DNA of 64,000 nucleotides from Mycobacterium sp. 1164966.3 (GCF_001665395.1 NZ_LZSG01000047.1:1-64000); one strand, 5' to 3'; shown: positions 1 to 9,062, counted from the first letter of the stretch. The notes: generated by a model not told the origin, from the sequence alone. Numbers and translations are program-made.

Positions 1-919
1 TCATTCGCGGCAGCGCTTGGAAAACGTGTACCTGGTGCGGCCAGATTTGCAGCTCGCATTTGCCGCCGGCGGCGCGGATGTCCGCTGCGAGCTGACGCGC
101 GTCTTCTTGCAGCATTTCAGCGCCGCCCGCTTGGATCAGCGTCGGGGGAAGCGCCGCGCCGCCGGCGACGTCGAGCTTCAACCGGTGATGGGTGAGATCG
201 GTGCCCGCGTGGTAAAGGCCGACCAGGCGGACAGCGTCGGCCGCACGGATGGCGGGATCCGGACGAACGCGCTCGCGAGCGAGGCAAAGCCCGAACGTGA
301 GGTCGTACAGCGGCGAGAACAACACCAGTGCTGCGGGTGCCTTCTCCCCGACCTCGGCTTGCAGCAGCAGGTCGACCGTCAAATGACCCCCCGCCGAATC
401 ACCTGCCACCACAATTTGTTTGGGTGAGACCCCGCACGTGTCGACGAGCCAATCCCAGCCCGCCCGTACGTCGTCGGCGGCGGTGGGGAACCGGTGGCGG
501 GGGGCTAGCCGGTAATCGATGCTGAATACCGGCAGGCCGGTCAACGATGACAGCCACGACGTCAGTCGGCGATGCGTCTTCGGCGAACACACAGCGTAGC
601 CGCTGCCGTGCACGTAGTAGATGGCTCCGGCTTTTGTCGATGAGCGTGGGATTTCGCTCGTCGGGGTGCGCGGTCCGTAGACCCATTCGCCTTTGACCCG
701 ACGTCCGTCGGGCAGCGTGCTGTCGACGTGTTCGACGCGGGTGCCGGTCAGCGGAGGACCAAGTGTGCCCATGATTCTGGCGATGATTTGTCGCGACAGC
801 CAGAGTCCCCGAGCCCGCTCCGGCGGGATCAGCCCGCTCAGTGGCCGCAGGGTGTACGTGCTGACCGCTGCCGCGCCTCGAGAGCGCAGTGACCCGCGGG
901 CCGGAACGACGTCGTTCAT
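1..919 (-). CDS. mbtJ: MbtJ/LipK-like alpha/beta hydrolase, 3' end cut by window edge
   Basis: Hormone-sensitive-lipase type esterase; 306 codons are visible and the stop lies left of base 1. The ATG at 919 gives a protein starting MNDVVPARGSLRS. I see the oxyanion motif as HGSGY near residue 104 (usually HGGG), the nucleophile elbow GDSAGG near residue 165, and a late His in HQVHVF just before the edge. In M. tuberculosis the mycobactin locus ends with such a gene (mbtJ, also called lipK) next to mbtA. Here a lipase, mmpL, mmpS and a membrane protein lie between it and mbtA, all on one strand. Its role in mycobactin production is not established. Assignment rests on motifs plus position. Confidence 0.72.
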   Translation of the reverse strand, partial: MNDVVPARGSLRSRGAAAVSTYTLRPLSGLIPPERARGLWLSRQIIARIMGTLGPPLTGTRVEHVDSTLPDGRRVKGEWVYGPRTPTSEIPRSSTKAGAIYYVHGSGYAVCSPKTHRRLTSWLSSLTGLPVFSIDYRLAPRHRFPTAADDVRAGWDWLVDTCGVSPKQIVVAGDSAGGHLTVDLLLQAEVGEKAPAALVLFSPLYDLTFGLCLARERVRPDPAIRAADAVRLVGLYHAGTDLTHHRLKLDVAGGAALPPTLIQAGGAEMLQEDARQLAADIRAAGGKCELQIWPHQVHVFQALPRM

Positions 920-1161
920 GCGACGAAGTCAATCGCAAATGGTGACATTAGTCAATGGCAGAGTTTGCGACGACGTCCACACGGACGGCTGTGTGGTCGC
1001 CGCGACGCCGCTTCTTAACGTGCTATCACCCGTGCTACCGAGGTGCAGACCGCAAGATGACCGCCATTTCTGGTACCAGAGTGGCAGGTGTGACGAAACG
1101 GCCGACGGTGCCTAAATCCGTTGGCATGGTGGGTGTTTCGCGGCCAACGGCGCCCCGGCCG

Positions 1162-1998
1162 TCAGGGTTGACAACTTGATTGGAGCGGAATGACGGGTCC
1201 GCCCGCCTGCAGGGACAAGAGGTACAAGTATGTCGCGAGCGAGTGTTCGCATCCGGGGTTGAACTTGACCAAGACCTTCGGCGGAAGGGGCAAGAATCGA
1301 ATCGGGTTCAGCTCGTACGGATTCAGCACATGTTCGTAGCCCACTGGAGGGGGCAATGCCGGGACGATGTCCAGGCGGTTTGCGATCCGGTACGAGTTTT
1401 TCACCACCTGGTCGTAGGTGCGCGCAAACAGCGAATCCCCCGTGCGCGGGCTGGCGTAGGTGTAGACCACAGGTTCACGAAAGACCGTGTTGGCCGCCAC
1501 GTCGAGGGCGAGCAGCGTCGCCAAGGCTCCGCCGAGGCTGTACCCGCAGATCGTCACAGAGGTGACCGGGCGGGGGTAGAAGAGCTTGGCCAACGCGTTG
1601 ACCAGCGTCGGCGAATCCGGCGCAACACCGGTCCTCAGCGATTCATACAGGGCGGTGAAGCCGTCTTCGGTGTGTCCGGCGCCGGCCAGGAAAGGGCATG
1701 GCACTTGCAGGAATTCGACATCGTGAAGCCATTCCAGGATGCCTTCGGTACCGCGAATCGCGATCACCACGTCGCCGGATTGCGCCGCCTGACAGACCAG
1801 GCCGATTGAAACTTGGGCATTGCCTCGGCCCGGGTTGACGTCGGTCGCGAGATCGTTCGCATAGATTGTCGTGACCACCGTGTAGTCGGTACCGCCGGCA
1901 CTGACCGTCTCACCGGCGGCGTTCGTCAAGTCGGTCGGCACAGTGTCGTAGGTTGTGTTCAGCAGCTGGGCGAGACGTATTGCCGTCGTCACATCCAT
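1162..1998 (-). CDS. class 3 lipase (alpha/beta hydrolase)
   Basis: A 278-residue lipase of the lipase_3 family, likely hydrolysing acylglycerols or another ester. The frame contains the nucleophile elbow GYSLGG, a candidate catalytic Asp in NRLDIVPALP and a candidate His in GCEHSLATY near the C-terminus. The frame stays open upstream to 2154, but that part overlaps the end of mmpL. I choose the ATG at 1998 (MDVTTAIRLAQ) because an AGGAGG run lies about 15-20 bases upstream, just after the mmpL stop. No signal peptide is evident with this start. It sits 29 bp downstream of mmpL in the leftward mbtA transcription unit; a link to siderophore handling is positional inference only. Confidence 0.75.
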   Translation of the reverse strand: MDVTTAIRLAQLLNTTYDTVPTDLTNAAGETVSAGGTDYTVVTTIYANDLATDVNPGRGNAQVSIGLVCQAAQSGDVVIAIRGTEGILEWLHDVEFLQVPCPFLAGAGHTEDGFTALYESLRTGVAPDSPTLVNALAKLFYPRPVTSVTICGYSLGGALATLLALDVAANTVFREPVVYTYASPRTGDSLFARTYDQVVKNSYRIANRLDIVPALPPPVGYEHVLNPYELNPIRFLPLPPKVLVKFNPGCEHSLATYLYLLSLQAGGPVIPLQSSCQP

Positions 1999-2027
1999 CG
2001 TTGGCTGCGCAGGCAAAGGCCCTCCTC

Positions 2028-4847
2028 TTATCGCTGCGGTAGCGGACGGGAACGCACCAGCGTCGGCCACCAGAACCACGGGCCGAGGATTCGCAAAATG
2101 CAAGGCACGACGAACGATCGCACTATCAATGTGTCGAGCAGCAGGCCGATGCATACTGTCGAACCCACCTGTCCGATCGTCCGCAGGTCGCTGGTCAGCA
2201 TCGCCAGCATGGTGAACGCGAACACCAAACCCGCGGAAGTCACTACGCCACCCGTGCTTCCGAGCGCGCGGATGAGACCGGTGTTCAATCCCGCATGCAG
2301 CTCCTCTTTCACCCGGACGATCAACAACAGGTTGTAGTCCGAACCCACCGCCACCAGGATGATGAACGTCAGCGGTAACACCAGCCAGTGCAGAGGCAGG
2401 CCGATCAGGTGTTGCCAGACGAGGATGGAGAGCCCGAACGCACCCGCGTAAGAGAAGGCCACCGTGCCCGGAATCACCAAGGCGGCCATCAGACTTCGCG
2501 TGAGGAACAACATGATCAAGAAGATCAGCACGAAGGCCGCGATCGCCACGATGAGCAAGTCGGATGCGGCGTATTCCTTGATGTCCTTGTCGTTCGATCC
2601 TGAACCGCCGATGTAAACCCGAGCGCCCGCCAAAGACGTCTCTTTCAGTATCGTGGTGATCGCTGCGGGGAACTGTTCGACGTGCTGCACCCCTTCGGGC
2701 CCCATGGCGTTCCCCTCGTGGGTGACGATGAATCGAGCGGCCTTGCCGTCCGGCGACATCAGCAGCTGCATACCGGTCTTGACGTCTTCGTTGTCGAAAG
2801 CCTCTCTGGGGATGAAGAAGAAGTCATCGCTGCGCGACCGGTCGAAGTCCAGCCCGACATTGAGTAGGTCGTCGAATGTCTGGTCGGTTTGTGTGGATTG
2901 CAAAGAGGACTGACCGTAGGTGCTGACCAAAAGCGCGGCCAACGCCTCCGAGTCGTCGGCCGTGAGTTTCAGCTGCGTTATTACTTGCGGCAAGATCCGG
3001 TCGAGGGCCTCCAGCGACGTTCTGGCGTCCTTGATGTCCGCGGCCAGGTGGTCGATGTTGTCGAGCCCGTCGAACAGCGATCTGAATGCCCAGCAGATGG
3101 GAATGTCGAAACAGTGGCGCTCCCAATAGAAATAGCTCTTGACCGGCCGGAAGAAGTCGTCGAGGTTCGAGATCTCCGAATTCATCTGATCGGTGATCTG
3201 CTGCAGATCCTGGACGGTGATAACCGTCTTGTGCAGCTCGTCGGACATGTTCTGGAAGAAGACGATCTCTTTGCGCAAGACCTCGACGCTGTGTTGGGTG
3301 ATCTGGGCCTGCTGCTCCGTATTGGCGTTCTGCAGCTTGTTGAACGGGAGCTGCTGACCATTCCCGCTGCCCTGCGTGGTGAACAAGTAGGGCAGGGTGG
3401 CGTGTTCCAATGGGCGACCCAGGGGTCTGGTGATGCTTTGCACCATCGCGACGCCGGGAAGACGGATGAGACTCTTGGCAACCCGGTCCAATGAGATGAA
3501 ATCGGCCGAGTTTCGCATGTCGTGATCCGTCTCGATCATCAACATCTCGGAAAACAGTTTGCTTTTCGGGAAGTGCCGATCAGCCGCCGCGAAACCCTGA
3601 TTGGCGGGGGCATTGTGCGGCTGGTACTGACGGTCGTCGTAGTTCTGCCGGTAGGTCGGCACAAAGATCGCCCCGAGCAGGACGGCAGCGGCGCTGGCCG
3701 CGAGGATCGGCACCGGCCACCGCACCACGCTCGTCCCGATTCGCCGATATAGGTGCGCCTTGGCCGCCCGTCTCGGATCGAAAAGCCCGAGGAGGCTGCC
3801 CACGGTCAACAGGGCGGGGCCAAGTGTCAGCGCTGCCGAGATCGTGAACAACATGGCGATGCCAACCGCCGGTCCCATGGTGTGGAAGTAGTTGAGTCGC
3901 GCGAAAGTTAGGCAGTAGCACGCCCCCGCGATCGTCAGCCCTGACCCGAGGATGACGGGCGTGACACTCTTGTAGGCGGTGTAAAACGCCTCCTCCTTAC
4001 CTTCGCCGGCTTGTCGCGCTTCGTGATAGCGGCCCATCAAGAAGATGCCGTAGTCCGTCCCCGCGCCCAGGGTCAGCGCGACGACGATGTTCACCGCAAA
4101 CGACGAGAGCTCGATGTACCCGAGGTGGCCGAGTGTCGCGATGACCCCCTTCGCGACCAGCATCTCGATCAGCACTCCGAGCAAGGGCACCACCAGGTTG
4201 GTGATCGAGCGGTACACCAGCAGCAGCATTATGACGATGAGGATGATCGTCACGATGGTGATGTTGTTCAGGCTCGAATTCGCAATAGCCACGGTGTCCG
4301 AGGCCAGCGGCGCCGCGCCACTGACGTAGACCCTGAGTCCTTGCGGCGGCGGCTTGTCCTTATCGGCGACGATGTGGCGAACGGCGTTGACGGACTCGTT
4401 GGCCTGCATCTGGCCGATATCGCCAGCGAGACGCAGCAGCACGTACGCCGCCTTGCCGTCCACGCTTTGCGCCCCCGCCGCGGTAATCGGCTTGCCCCAC
4501 AGATCCATGACGTACTGCACGTGCTTGGTGTCGTGCTTGAGCCGGCGCACCAAATCGTCGTAGTACTGATGGTCCCGGTCGCCCAACGGCCGGTCGGCTT
4601 CCAACACGAGCATGGTCAGATTGGTCGAATTGGACTCGTGGAACTTCGCGCCGATGCTCAACAGCGCCCGTTGCGACGGCGCGTAGTGCGGGACCATCGG
4701 CCCGGCGAGTTCTTCGGCGACCCTCTCCACCTGCGGCATGAAGGTGTTCGTCGAAATAGCGAGAAGGGCCCAGAAGGCGATGATCGGTATTGCGAGGACG
4801 CGAACCATTCTGGGGACGACGGGTCGTTTCACCCGAGGCTCGCTCAT
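2028..4847 (-). CDS. MmpL-family RND transporter, probable siderophore exporter
   Basis: A 939-residue MmpL inner-membrane transporter driven by the proton gradient. It has an N-terminal membrane segment, a large periplasmic domain, a helix bundle containing GTDYGIF, a second long periplasmic domain, and a second bundle containing GSDYNLL. These paired Asp-Tyr motifs are the family's proton-relay sites. The ATG at 4847 overlaps the mmpS stop (ATGA), so the two are translationally coupled. In M. tuberculosis MmpL4 and MmpL5 with their MmpS partners export mycobactin and carboxymycobactin. Its place inside the mbt locus, downstream of mbtA, makes a siderophore export role likely, but which MmpL subgroup it belongs to needs a tree. 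Confidence 0.9.
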   Translation of the reverse strand: MSEPRVKRPVVPRMVRVLAIPIIAFWALLAISTNTFMPQVERVAEELAGPMVPHYAPSQRALLSIGAKFHESNSTNLTMLVLEADRPLGDRDHQYYDDLVRRLKHDTKHVQYVMDLWGKPITAAGAQSVDGKAAYVLLRLAGDIGQMQANESVNAVRHIVADKDKPPPQGLRVYVSGAAPLASDTVAIANSSLNNITIVTIILIVIMLLLVYRSITNLVVPLLGVLIEMLVAKGVIATLGHLGYIELSSFAVNIVVALTLGAGTDYGIFLMGRYHEARQAGEGKEEAFYTAYKSVTPVILGSGLTIAGACYCLTFARLNYFHTMGPAVGIAMLFTISAALTLGPALLTVGSLLGLFDPRRAAKAHLYRRIGTSVVRWPVPILAASAAAVLLGAIFVPTYRQNYDDRQYQPHNAPANQGFAAADRHFPKSKLFSEMLMIETDHDMRNSADFISLDRVAKSLIRLPGVAMVQSITRPLGRPLEHATLPYLFTTQGSGNGQQLPFNKLQNANTEQQAQITQHSVEVLRKEIVFFQNMSDELHKTVITVQDLQQITDQMNSEISNLDDFFRPVKSYFYWERHCFDIPICWAFRSLFDGLDNIDHLAADIKDARTSLEALDRILPQVITQLKLTADDSEALAALLVSTYGQSSLQSTQTDQTFDDLLNVGLDFDRSRSDDFFFIPREAFDNEDVKTGMQLLMSPDGKAARFIVTHEGNAMGPEGVQHVEQFPAAITTILKETSLAGARVYIGGSGSNDKDIKEYAASDLLIVAIAAFVLIFLIMLFLTRSLMAALVIPGTVAFSYAGAFGLSILVWQHLIGLPLHWLVLPLTFIILVAVGSDYNLLLIVRVKEELHAGLNTGLIRALGSTGGVVTSAGLVFAFTMLAMLTSDLRTIGQVGSTVCIGLLLDTLIVRSFVVPCILRILGPWFWWPTLVRSRPLPQR

Positions 4848-5287
4848 GCGGATTTCACCCTGCACATCACGTGTGCGTCCCCATGGTTGTCGGATTGTTC
4901 ATCGCGCACAACGTCATTCACCAGCATTCGGCAGCCGAGTTGGCCACCATGAACCTGCGCCGAAACGCTCCCGGACACCACCGTAAGCGTGGTCGTCTCC
5001 GTGTGCGACCAGGGCAACGTGGTGAAGTCGACCCGATGCGGATGCCCGTCGACGTCCAGGTAGACGAGCATCCCCCCGTTCCCGACCGAGCCGAACAATT
5101 CATACCTGAGCCGTTTGGGAGTGGACTGCTCGGGCGCGGCCGGGCCATTGACGGTGATGACGGGCGGGGGAGCGGAGAACTGGTGCACCTTCCACATGCA
5201 CACCGCACCCACAGCGAGCGCAACGACGGCAACTAACGGCATCCACACCCGCGCCAGGACAGTCCTGCCGACCGAACGAGGGCTCAT
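4844..5287 (-). CDS. MmpS-family accessory membrane protein
   Basis: A 147-residue MmpS protein: short cytoplasmic N-terminus, one membrane helix (about residues 16-33, VWMPLVAVVALAVGAVCMW) and a periplasmic beta-rich domain with two cysteines. MmpS proteins are periplasmic adaptors for the MmpL encoded next to them; MmpS4 and MmpS5 are needed for siderophore secretion in M. tuberculosis. The ATG at 5287 has a good GAAGGTGA ribosome site; an in-frame start at 5353 would add 22 residues but has no such site. It overlaps mmpL by 4 bases. About 195 bases separate it from the next gene upstream, so it may have its own promoter besides read-through from mbtA. Confidence 0.85.
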   Translation of the reverse strand: MSPRSVGRTVLARVWMPLVAVVALAVGAVCMWKVHQFSAPPPVITVNGPAAPEQSTPKRLRYELFGSVGNGGMLVYLDVDGHPHRVDFTTLPWSHTETTTLTVVSGSVSAQVHGGQLGCRMLVNDVVRDEQSDNHGDAHVMCRVKSA

Positions 5288-5361
5288 TCGATCACCTTCT
5301 CGAATCCGGTCCGCCCAATATGTTCCCGCCGCGCTCCCCGGCCTCGGGCTCATGCAGATAG

Positions 5362-5379
5362 TAGACGGTCATGTGTCTA
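5362..5379. promoter_or_regulatory. possible operator upstream of mmpS (TAGAC-N8-GTCTA)
   Basis: A short inverted repeat, TAGAC then 8 bases then GTCTA, lies 75 bases upstream of the mmpS ATG. Mycobacterial mmpS/mmpL pairs are often controlled by a local repressor of the TetR or MarR type, but no regulator gene is adjacent here. A 5-base half-site can arise by chance. The gap holds no IdeR-like box. Confidence 0.25.
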
Positions 5380-5482
5380 ATGCACAATCGAGTCGAAAGA
5401 CTAGCCGAACGGCGGCCGGAACGCGACCGCAAGGTCACCGGTCACCCGACTCCGGGTGAACGCACCGCACCCATCGCGATGC

Positions 5483-5908
5483 TTATGACATTTTGGGCAG
5501 ACGGCCTTTCAACCTTTTACTTCTGAGCAGCTGCGCGGTGAAGTTCAGGGAAGCCAACATGGGGAAGACCCCGAGAAATGTTCGCTCGGAGGGTGCCGCT
5601 CCGTGCAAATGGTAAAGGCTGCCGAACACATAAAAACATCCGACCATGAATAGAGCGCCGGGAATGCAGAACGCCATCCAGGAGCCCCGATCGGCAACGA
5701 TTTGCCTCGCGTACGACAACTCCTCGTTCGACATGGGCTCGCGTTTGCGTAATTTCCTGATCACCAGTTTGGCGCTGCCGATCTCGTCGCTTATCGGCGG
5801 AGCCGCTCGGCCCTCGAGCCGTTTGACGAATACAGCAGCAATGGCCGCGAACACCAGCGCCAGAGTTAGGGAGATTAATGTCAAAAAGCCGAACAAATCC
5901 GAACTCAC
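5483..5908 (-). CDS. small membrane protein of unknown function in the mbtA unit
   Basis: A 141-residue protein that I do not recognise. It has an N-terminal membrane helix (about residues 8-27), a charged cytoplasmic-looking stretch rich in Lys and Arg (about 28-72), a second hydrophobic segment (about 76-97) and a third weak one near 112-128, ending in a basic tail. The start is a GTG at 5908 (protein MSSDLFGFLTLIS). It lies 65 bases after mbtA and before mmpS on the same strand, so it may be co-transcribed with the mycobactin and export genes. No catalytic motif is visible. Confidence 0.65.
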   Translation of the reverse strand: MSSDLFGFLTLISLTLALVFAAIAAVFVKRLEGRAAPPISDEIGSAKLVIRKLRKREPMSNEELSYARQIVADRGSWMAFCIPGALFMVGCFYVFGSLYHLHGAAPSERTFLGVFPMLASLNFTAQLLRSKRLKGRLPKMS

Positions 5909-5973
5909 CGCTCGCTCCTTCGCCCGCCGTCGAACCTAGCATCGCGCGCCTCAGGGTATCGCTTCGCCGGACG

Positions 5974-7656
5974 TTATCCGCCGGCCACCAGTTGCCGCAC
6001 GATCGCCCGCTTGTCGATCTTGCCGACTGCCGTGGTGGGCAGCGCCGGCATGGCTACCAACATGTCGGGGCGGGCATGTGCCGCCAAGCCGCGCTCGTCC
6101 AAGTAGGCGTTCAACTCCGCAAGTGTCAGTTTTGGGCCGGCGAAAACGACCGCGGCGCAGATCTTTTCCCCCAGATAAGGATCGGGCAGCGGGACCGCTG
6201 CCGCGGACCAGATTGCCGAATGGCTGAGCAGCTGCTCTTCGAGGTCTTGTGCGGAAATCGTTTCGCCGCACCGGCAGATGACGTCTTTGACCCGACCGGT
6301 GACCACCAGATAGCCGTCGTCCCGCAGCCGCACCAGATCACCGCTGCGGTAGAACCCCTCGGGATCGAAGCTGCGTGCGCTGTCGCGCCCGGCACGAAAG
6401 TAGCCGTTGAACGTATAGGGTCCGCGTACCAGCAACTCGCCCTCCTGTCCCGGCGCGACGGGCTCGCCCGCGGCATCGACGATGCGCAGTTCGTCGGCCG
6501 CGGACAGGGGTCGACCCTGGGTGTGCTCGACCGCTTCCGGCGGATCATCCAGCCTGGTGTAGTTCAGCAGTCCTTCCGCCATTCCGAATACCTGTTGCAA
6601 ACCCGGTGTCAACGCGGCGCGTATCCTGCGGGCATCCTCGGGGTCCAGCTTGGCACCGCCGACTTGCAAGAGGCGCAACGTCTTTGGTGTCACCGGTTCC
6701 CAGTCACAGGCTTGCGCCCACAGTTTGGCCAGTGCCGGCACCAGCGCGGTGACCGTGACGCCGTGCCGCGCAATCGTGGCGAATGCGGCTTCGGGGCTGG
6801 GGTCGGTGCTGAAAACGATCGTGGCGCCGACGGTCATCGCGCCCAGGATGCCGGGACAGGCCAACGGAAAATTGTGTGCGGCCGGCAGCGTCACCAGATA
6901 TACGTCGTCATGGGTCAGCCGACACAACTCTGCACTCGCGGTGACGTTGTAGACGTAGTCATCGTGCGTCCGCGGGATCAGTTTGGGCGCGCCGGTGGTG
7001 CCCCCCGATACCAGCAGGACGGCGGGAAGCCCCGGGTCGGGCGCGATTTGTGGGACGTCGCCGTCGGGCAGCTCTGACCAGGACACGAATGGCCCCGGCT
7101 CGCCGTCGACGATCACGTGCCGCAGCTGGGGATGGGCCGCGGTCAGCTGCTCGGCCATCGATCGATAGGCGAAGCCGGCTGCGTTGTCCGCAACGACCAG
7201 GCCGACGGCCGCACTGACCTGCGCGAAGTGACTCAGCTCCGCCAGGCGATGCCCGGTCAGGCACATCACCGGGATTGCTCCTGCGCGCAGCAGACCGAAC
7301 AGCGCGACGGCGAACCGGCACGAATTGGATAGCTGCAGCAGCACCCGGTCGGTGGGTGCGATCCCGAGCGCCGCGAACCCGGCCGCCGCTCGGTCGGCGA
7401 GTTTGTCCAGCTCGGAGTAGGTGTAGCTGTCGCGGTCGTCGACGATGGCGAGGCTATCGGGCCATGCCGCAGCGGCCTTCCGCAACACGGAGTCGACGGT
7501 GCGACCGGTCCAGTAACCCGCCGCTCGATATCTGGAGGCACGTTCGGGCGGGAAAGGCACGAACCCGTCCAGCGCTGCGGTTTCGGCCGGTTGGGAAGGA
7601 GTAACAGGCAAACTCGACGGCTCCCTCAGGGCAAGCGTGTCCTGCTTCGAGAACAT
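5974..7656 (-). CDS. mbtA: salicyl-AMP ligase MbtA
   Basis: A 560-residue stand-alone adenylating enzyme that activates salicylate as salicyl-AMP and loads it on the aryl carrier domain of MbtB, the first step of mycobactin assembly. The N-terminal GFVPFPPERASRYRAAGYW segment is typical of aryl-acid AMP ligases (EntE, DhbE, MbtA). The core loop appears as LLVSGGTTGAPKLIPRTH, followed by the aryl-acid pocket region AAHNFPLACPG, the motif YRSGDLVRL, and the C-terminal catalytic Lys in TTAVGKIDKRAI. Length matches M. tuberculosis MbtA (about 565). The ATG at 7656 follows a possible -10 TACGCT (7662-7667) by 5 bases, so the message may be leaderless. The IdeR-like box at 7675-7693 sits just upstream. 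It diverges from mbtG. Confidence 0.95.
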   Translation of the reverse strand: MFSKQDTLALREPSSLPVTPSQPAETAALDGFVPFPPERASRYRAAGYWTGRTVDSVLRKAAAAWPDSLAIVDDRDSYTYSELDKLADRAAAGFAALGIAPTDRVLLQLSNSCRFAVALFGLLRAGAIPVMCLTGHRLAELSHFAQVSAAVGLVVADNAAGFAYRSMAEQLTAAHPQLRHVIVDGEPGPFVSWSELPDGDVPQIAPDPGLPAVLLVSGGTTGAPKLIPRTHDDYVYNVTASAELCRLTHDDVYLVTLPAAHNFPLACPGILGAMTVGATIVFSTDPSPEAAFATIARHGVTVTALVPALAKLWAQACDWEPVTPKTLRLLQVGGAKLDPEDARRIRAALTPGLQQVFGMAEGLLNYTRLDDPPEAVEHTQGRPLSAADELRIVDAAGEPVAPGQEGELLVRGPYTFNGYFRAGRDSARSFDPEGFYRSGDLVRLRDDGYLVVTGRVKDVICRCGETISAQDLEEQLLSHSAIWSAAAVPLPDPYLGEKICAAVVFAGPKLTLAELNAYLDERGLAAHARPDMLVAMPALPTTAVGKIDKRAIVRQLVAGG

Positions 7657-7674
7657 AGGGTAGCGTACACGAAG

Positions 7675-7693
7675 TTAGGACAGCCTGAGCTAA
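7675..7693. promoter_or_regulatory. IdeR iron box between mbtA and mbtG
   Basis: The 19-base sequence TTAGGACAGCCTGAGCTAA matches 14 of 19 positions of the IdeR consensus TTAGGTTAGGCTAACCTAA, including both outer half-sites TTAG and CTAA. It lies 18 bases before the mbtA ATG and 81 before mbtG, so iron-loaded IdeR bound here should repress both directions. In M. tuberculosis the mbtA/mbtB divergent region is controlled in the same way; here mbtG has taken mbtB's place. Confidence 0.85.
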
Positions 7694-7774
7694 GCTGCCG
7701 GACGGAGGTGGGGTTGTGGGTGGCGCATCATTCGTCGGCGCGCCGACGAACCGTGCGCCGCAGGCCGGTGCTTC

Positions 7775-9061
7775 ATGAGCGGCACACTCGCGATCGTCGG
7801 GGCCGGTGCGAAGGCGGTGGCGGTCGCGGCCAAGGCGGCGGTGCTGCGCGAGATGGGTGTCGAGGTGGCCGATGTCGTCGCCGTCGAACGTGCCGGGGTT
7901 GCCGCCAATTGGCGGGCCGGGGGCGGTTGGACCGACGGCAGGCAGCGATTGGGCACCAGTCCCGAAAAGGATGTCGGTTTTCCGTACCGGTCATCGCTGG
8001 TGCCGGGTCGCAACGCCGAACTCGATGAGCTGATGATGCGGTTCAGCTGGCAGTCGTATCTGGTTGCCACCGACCAGTTCGTCGGCTGGATCGACCGCGG
8101 TCGGCCGTCGCCGACTCATGACACGTGGGCTGGATACCTGCGTTGGGCCGCCGAGGTGGCCGGGCTGAAAGTCGTTCGCGGCGAAGTGGTTCAGCTTTCG
8201 GTGGCCGGATCGCGGTGGGAGTTGCAGACCCGCGAGGCGCGCTTGTCCGCCGATACGGTGATGATCACCGGGCCGGGGCAGGCGGAGCGGTGTATCCGCC
8301 CGGGCGATCCGCGAGTGTTGTCCATCGCACAGTTCTGGGAGCGTGCCTCGCGCCACGACCGGATCGTCGCCGAAAACGTGGCAGTCGTCGGTGGGGGCGA
8401 GACCGCGGCGTCGATGCTCAATGAGCTTTTCCACCACCGCGTTTCGTCGATCACGGCTATCTCGCCGCAAGCAACTCTGTTCACGCGCGGGGAGGGCTTC
8501 TTCGAGAACTCGCTGTTCTCCGATCCCACTGGCTGGCGCAGCCTCAGCCAGGCCGAGCGGCGTGACTGCATTGCCCGTACCGACCGGGGAGTTTTCTCGG
8601 CTCGGGTTCAGGAGTCTTTGCTGGCCGACGAGAGGATCAAGCATCTGCGCGGACGCGTCGTTCGCGTCACGGATCGGGACAGCACCATTTGGATCACGCT
8701 GTCTACCGACCGCTCCGGAGAGCCGTCGGAGACACTGCACCGATTCGACCTCGTCATCGACGGATCCGGAGCTGATGCACTATGGTTCATGCCGCTGCTG
8801 AGCCCCGATGCCGTGGATTTGATGGAGCTCGGCCTAGGCGGCCCGCTGACGGGCGAGCGGCTGGAGGAGTCTATTGGCCACGACTTGGCCGTTTCCGGTA
8901 TCACTCCGAAACTGATCCTGCCCAACCTTTCCGGCCTCAATGAGGGCCCTGGATTTCCGAATTTAAGCTGCCTGGGGCTGCTGTCCGACCGGGTGCTGGC
9001 AGCGCATATGGGGGTGGCCGACCCGTCCCCGGTGGAAAGCGGTGAGTATCAATCCGTTTGA
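7775..9061 (+). CDS. mbtG: lysine N6-monooxygenase MbtG
   Basis: A 428-residue FAD/NADPH-dependent N-hydroxylase that hydroxylates the epsilon-nitrogen of lysine to make the hydroxamate groups of mycobactin. Evidence is the N-terminal FAD-binding GAGAKAVAVAAK region, the substrate-side DVGFPYRSSLVPGRNAELD, the NADPH-binding VVGGGETAASML near residue 206, and a C-terminal PNLSGLNEGPGFPNLS segment typical of this family. Length is close to M. tuberculosis MbtG (431). It diverges from mbtA across the iron box and faces mbtD across a strong hairpin. Its last seven codons overlap the start of an mbtH-like remnant. In M. tuberculosis mbtG lies between mbtF and mbtH, so it has moved relative to the NRPS genes. 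Confidence 0.92.
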   Translation: MSGTLAIVGAGAKAVAVAAKAAVLREMGVEVADVVAVERAGVAANWRAGGGWTDGRQRLGTSPEKDVGFPYRSSLVPGRNAELDELMMRFSWQSYLVATDQFVGWIDRGRPSPTHDTWAGYLRWAAEVAGLKVVRGEVVQLSVAGSRWELQTREARLSADTVMITGPGQAERCIRPGDPRVLSIAQFWERASRHDRIVAENVAVVGGGETAASMLNELFHHRVSSITAISPQATLFTRGEGFFENSLFSDPTGWRSLSQAERRDCIARTDRGVFSARVQESLLADERIKHLRGRVVRVTDRDSTIWITLSTDRSGEPSETLHRFDLVIDGSGADALWFMPLLSPDAVDLMELGLGGPLTGERLEESIGHDLAVSGITPKLILPNLSGLNEGPGFPNLSCLGLLSDRVLAAHMGVADPSPVESGEYQSV

Positions 9062-9062
9062 G
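9042..9062 (+). pseudogene. mbtH: probable 5' remnant of mbtH
   Basis: A GTG inside the last codons of mbtG opens a frame reading MSINPFE, almost the family-wide MbtH start (MSTNPFDD). In M. tuberculosis mbtH directly follows mbtG. After these seven codons the match ends: the next bases (about 9063-9121) are a GC-rich, partly palindromic stretch (GGGGGCACTCCCC and CCCGCTTGCGGGGG), followed by a hairpin. None of the later MbtH signatures, such as the NWTDxRP block, appears. I infer that mbtH was truncated, perhaps by a repeat insertion or rearrangement. The match is only six to seven residues, so chance is possible. No intact mbtH is visible in this window. Confidence 0.5.

Noticed and set aside
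955..1179. Small plus-strand frame in the gap between mbtJ and the lipase
   Set aside because: No ribosome site, low-complexity Arg/Thr composition and no known family.
5288..5482. Search for an IdeR box upstream of mmpS
   Set aside because: No sequence close to TTAGGTTAGGCTAACCTAA was found; mmpS probably relies on mbtA read-through or another regulator.
5878..7077. Open frame of 399 codons on the plus strand
   Set aside because: It lies opposite mbtA, has no known domain and a composition typical of the antisense of GC-rich coding sequence.
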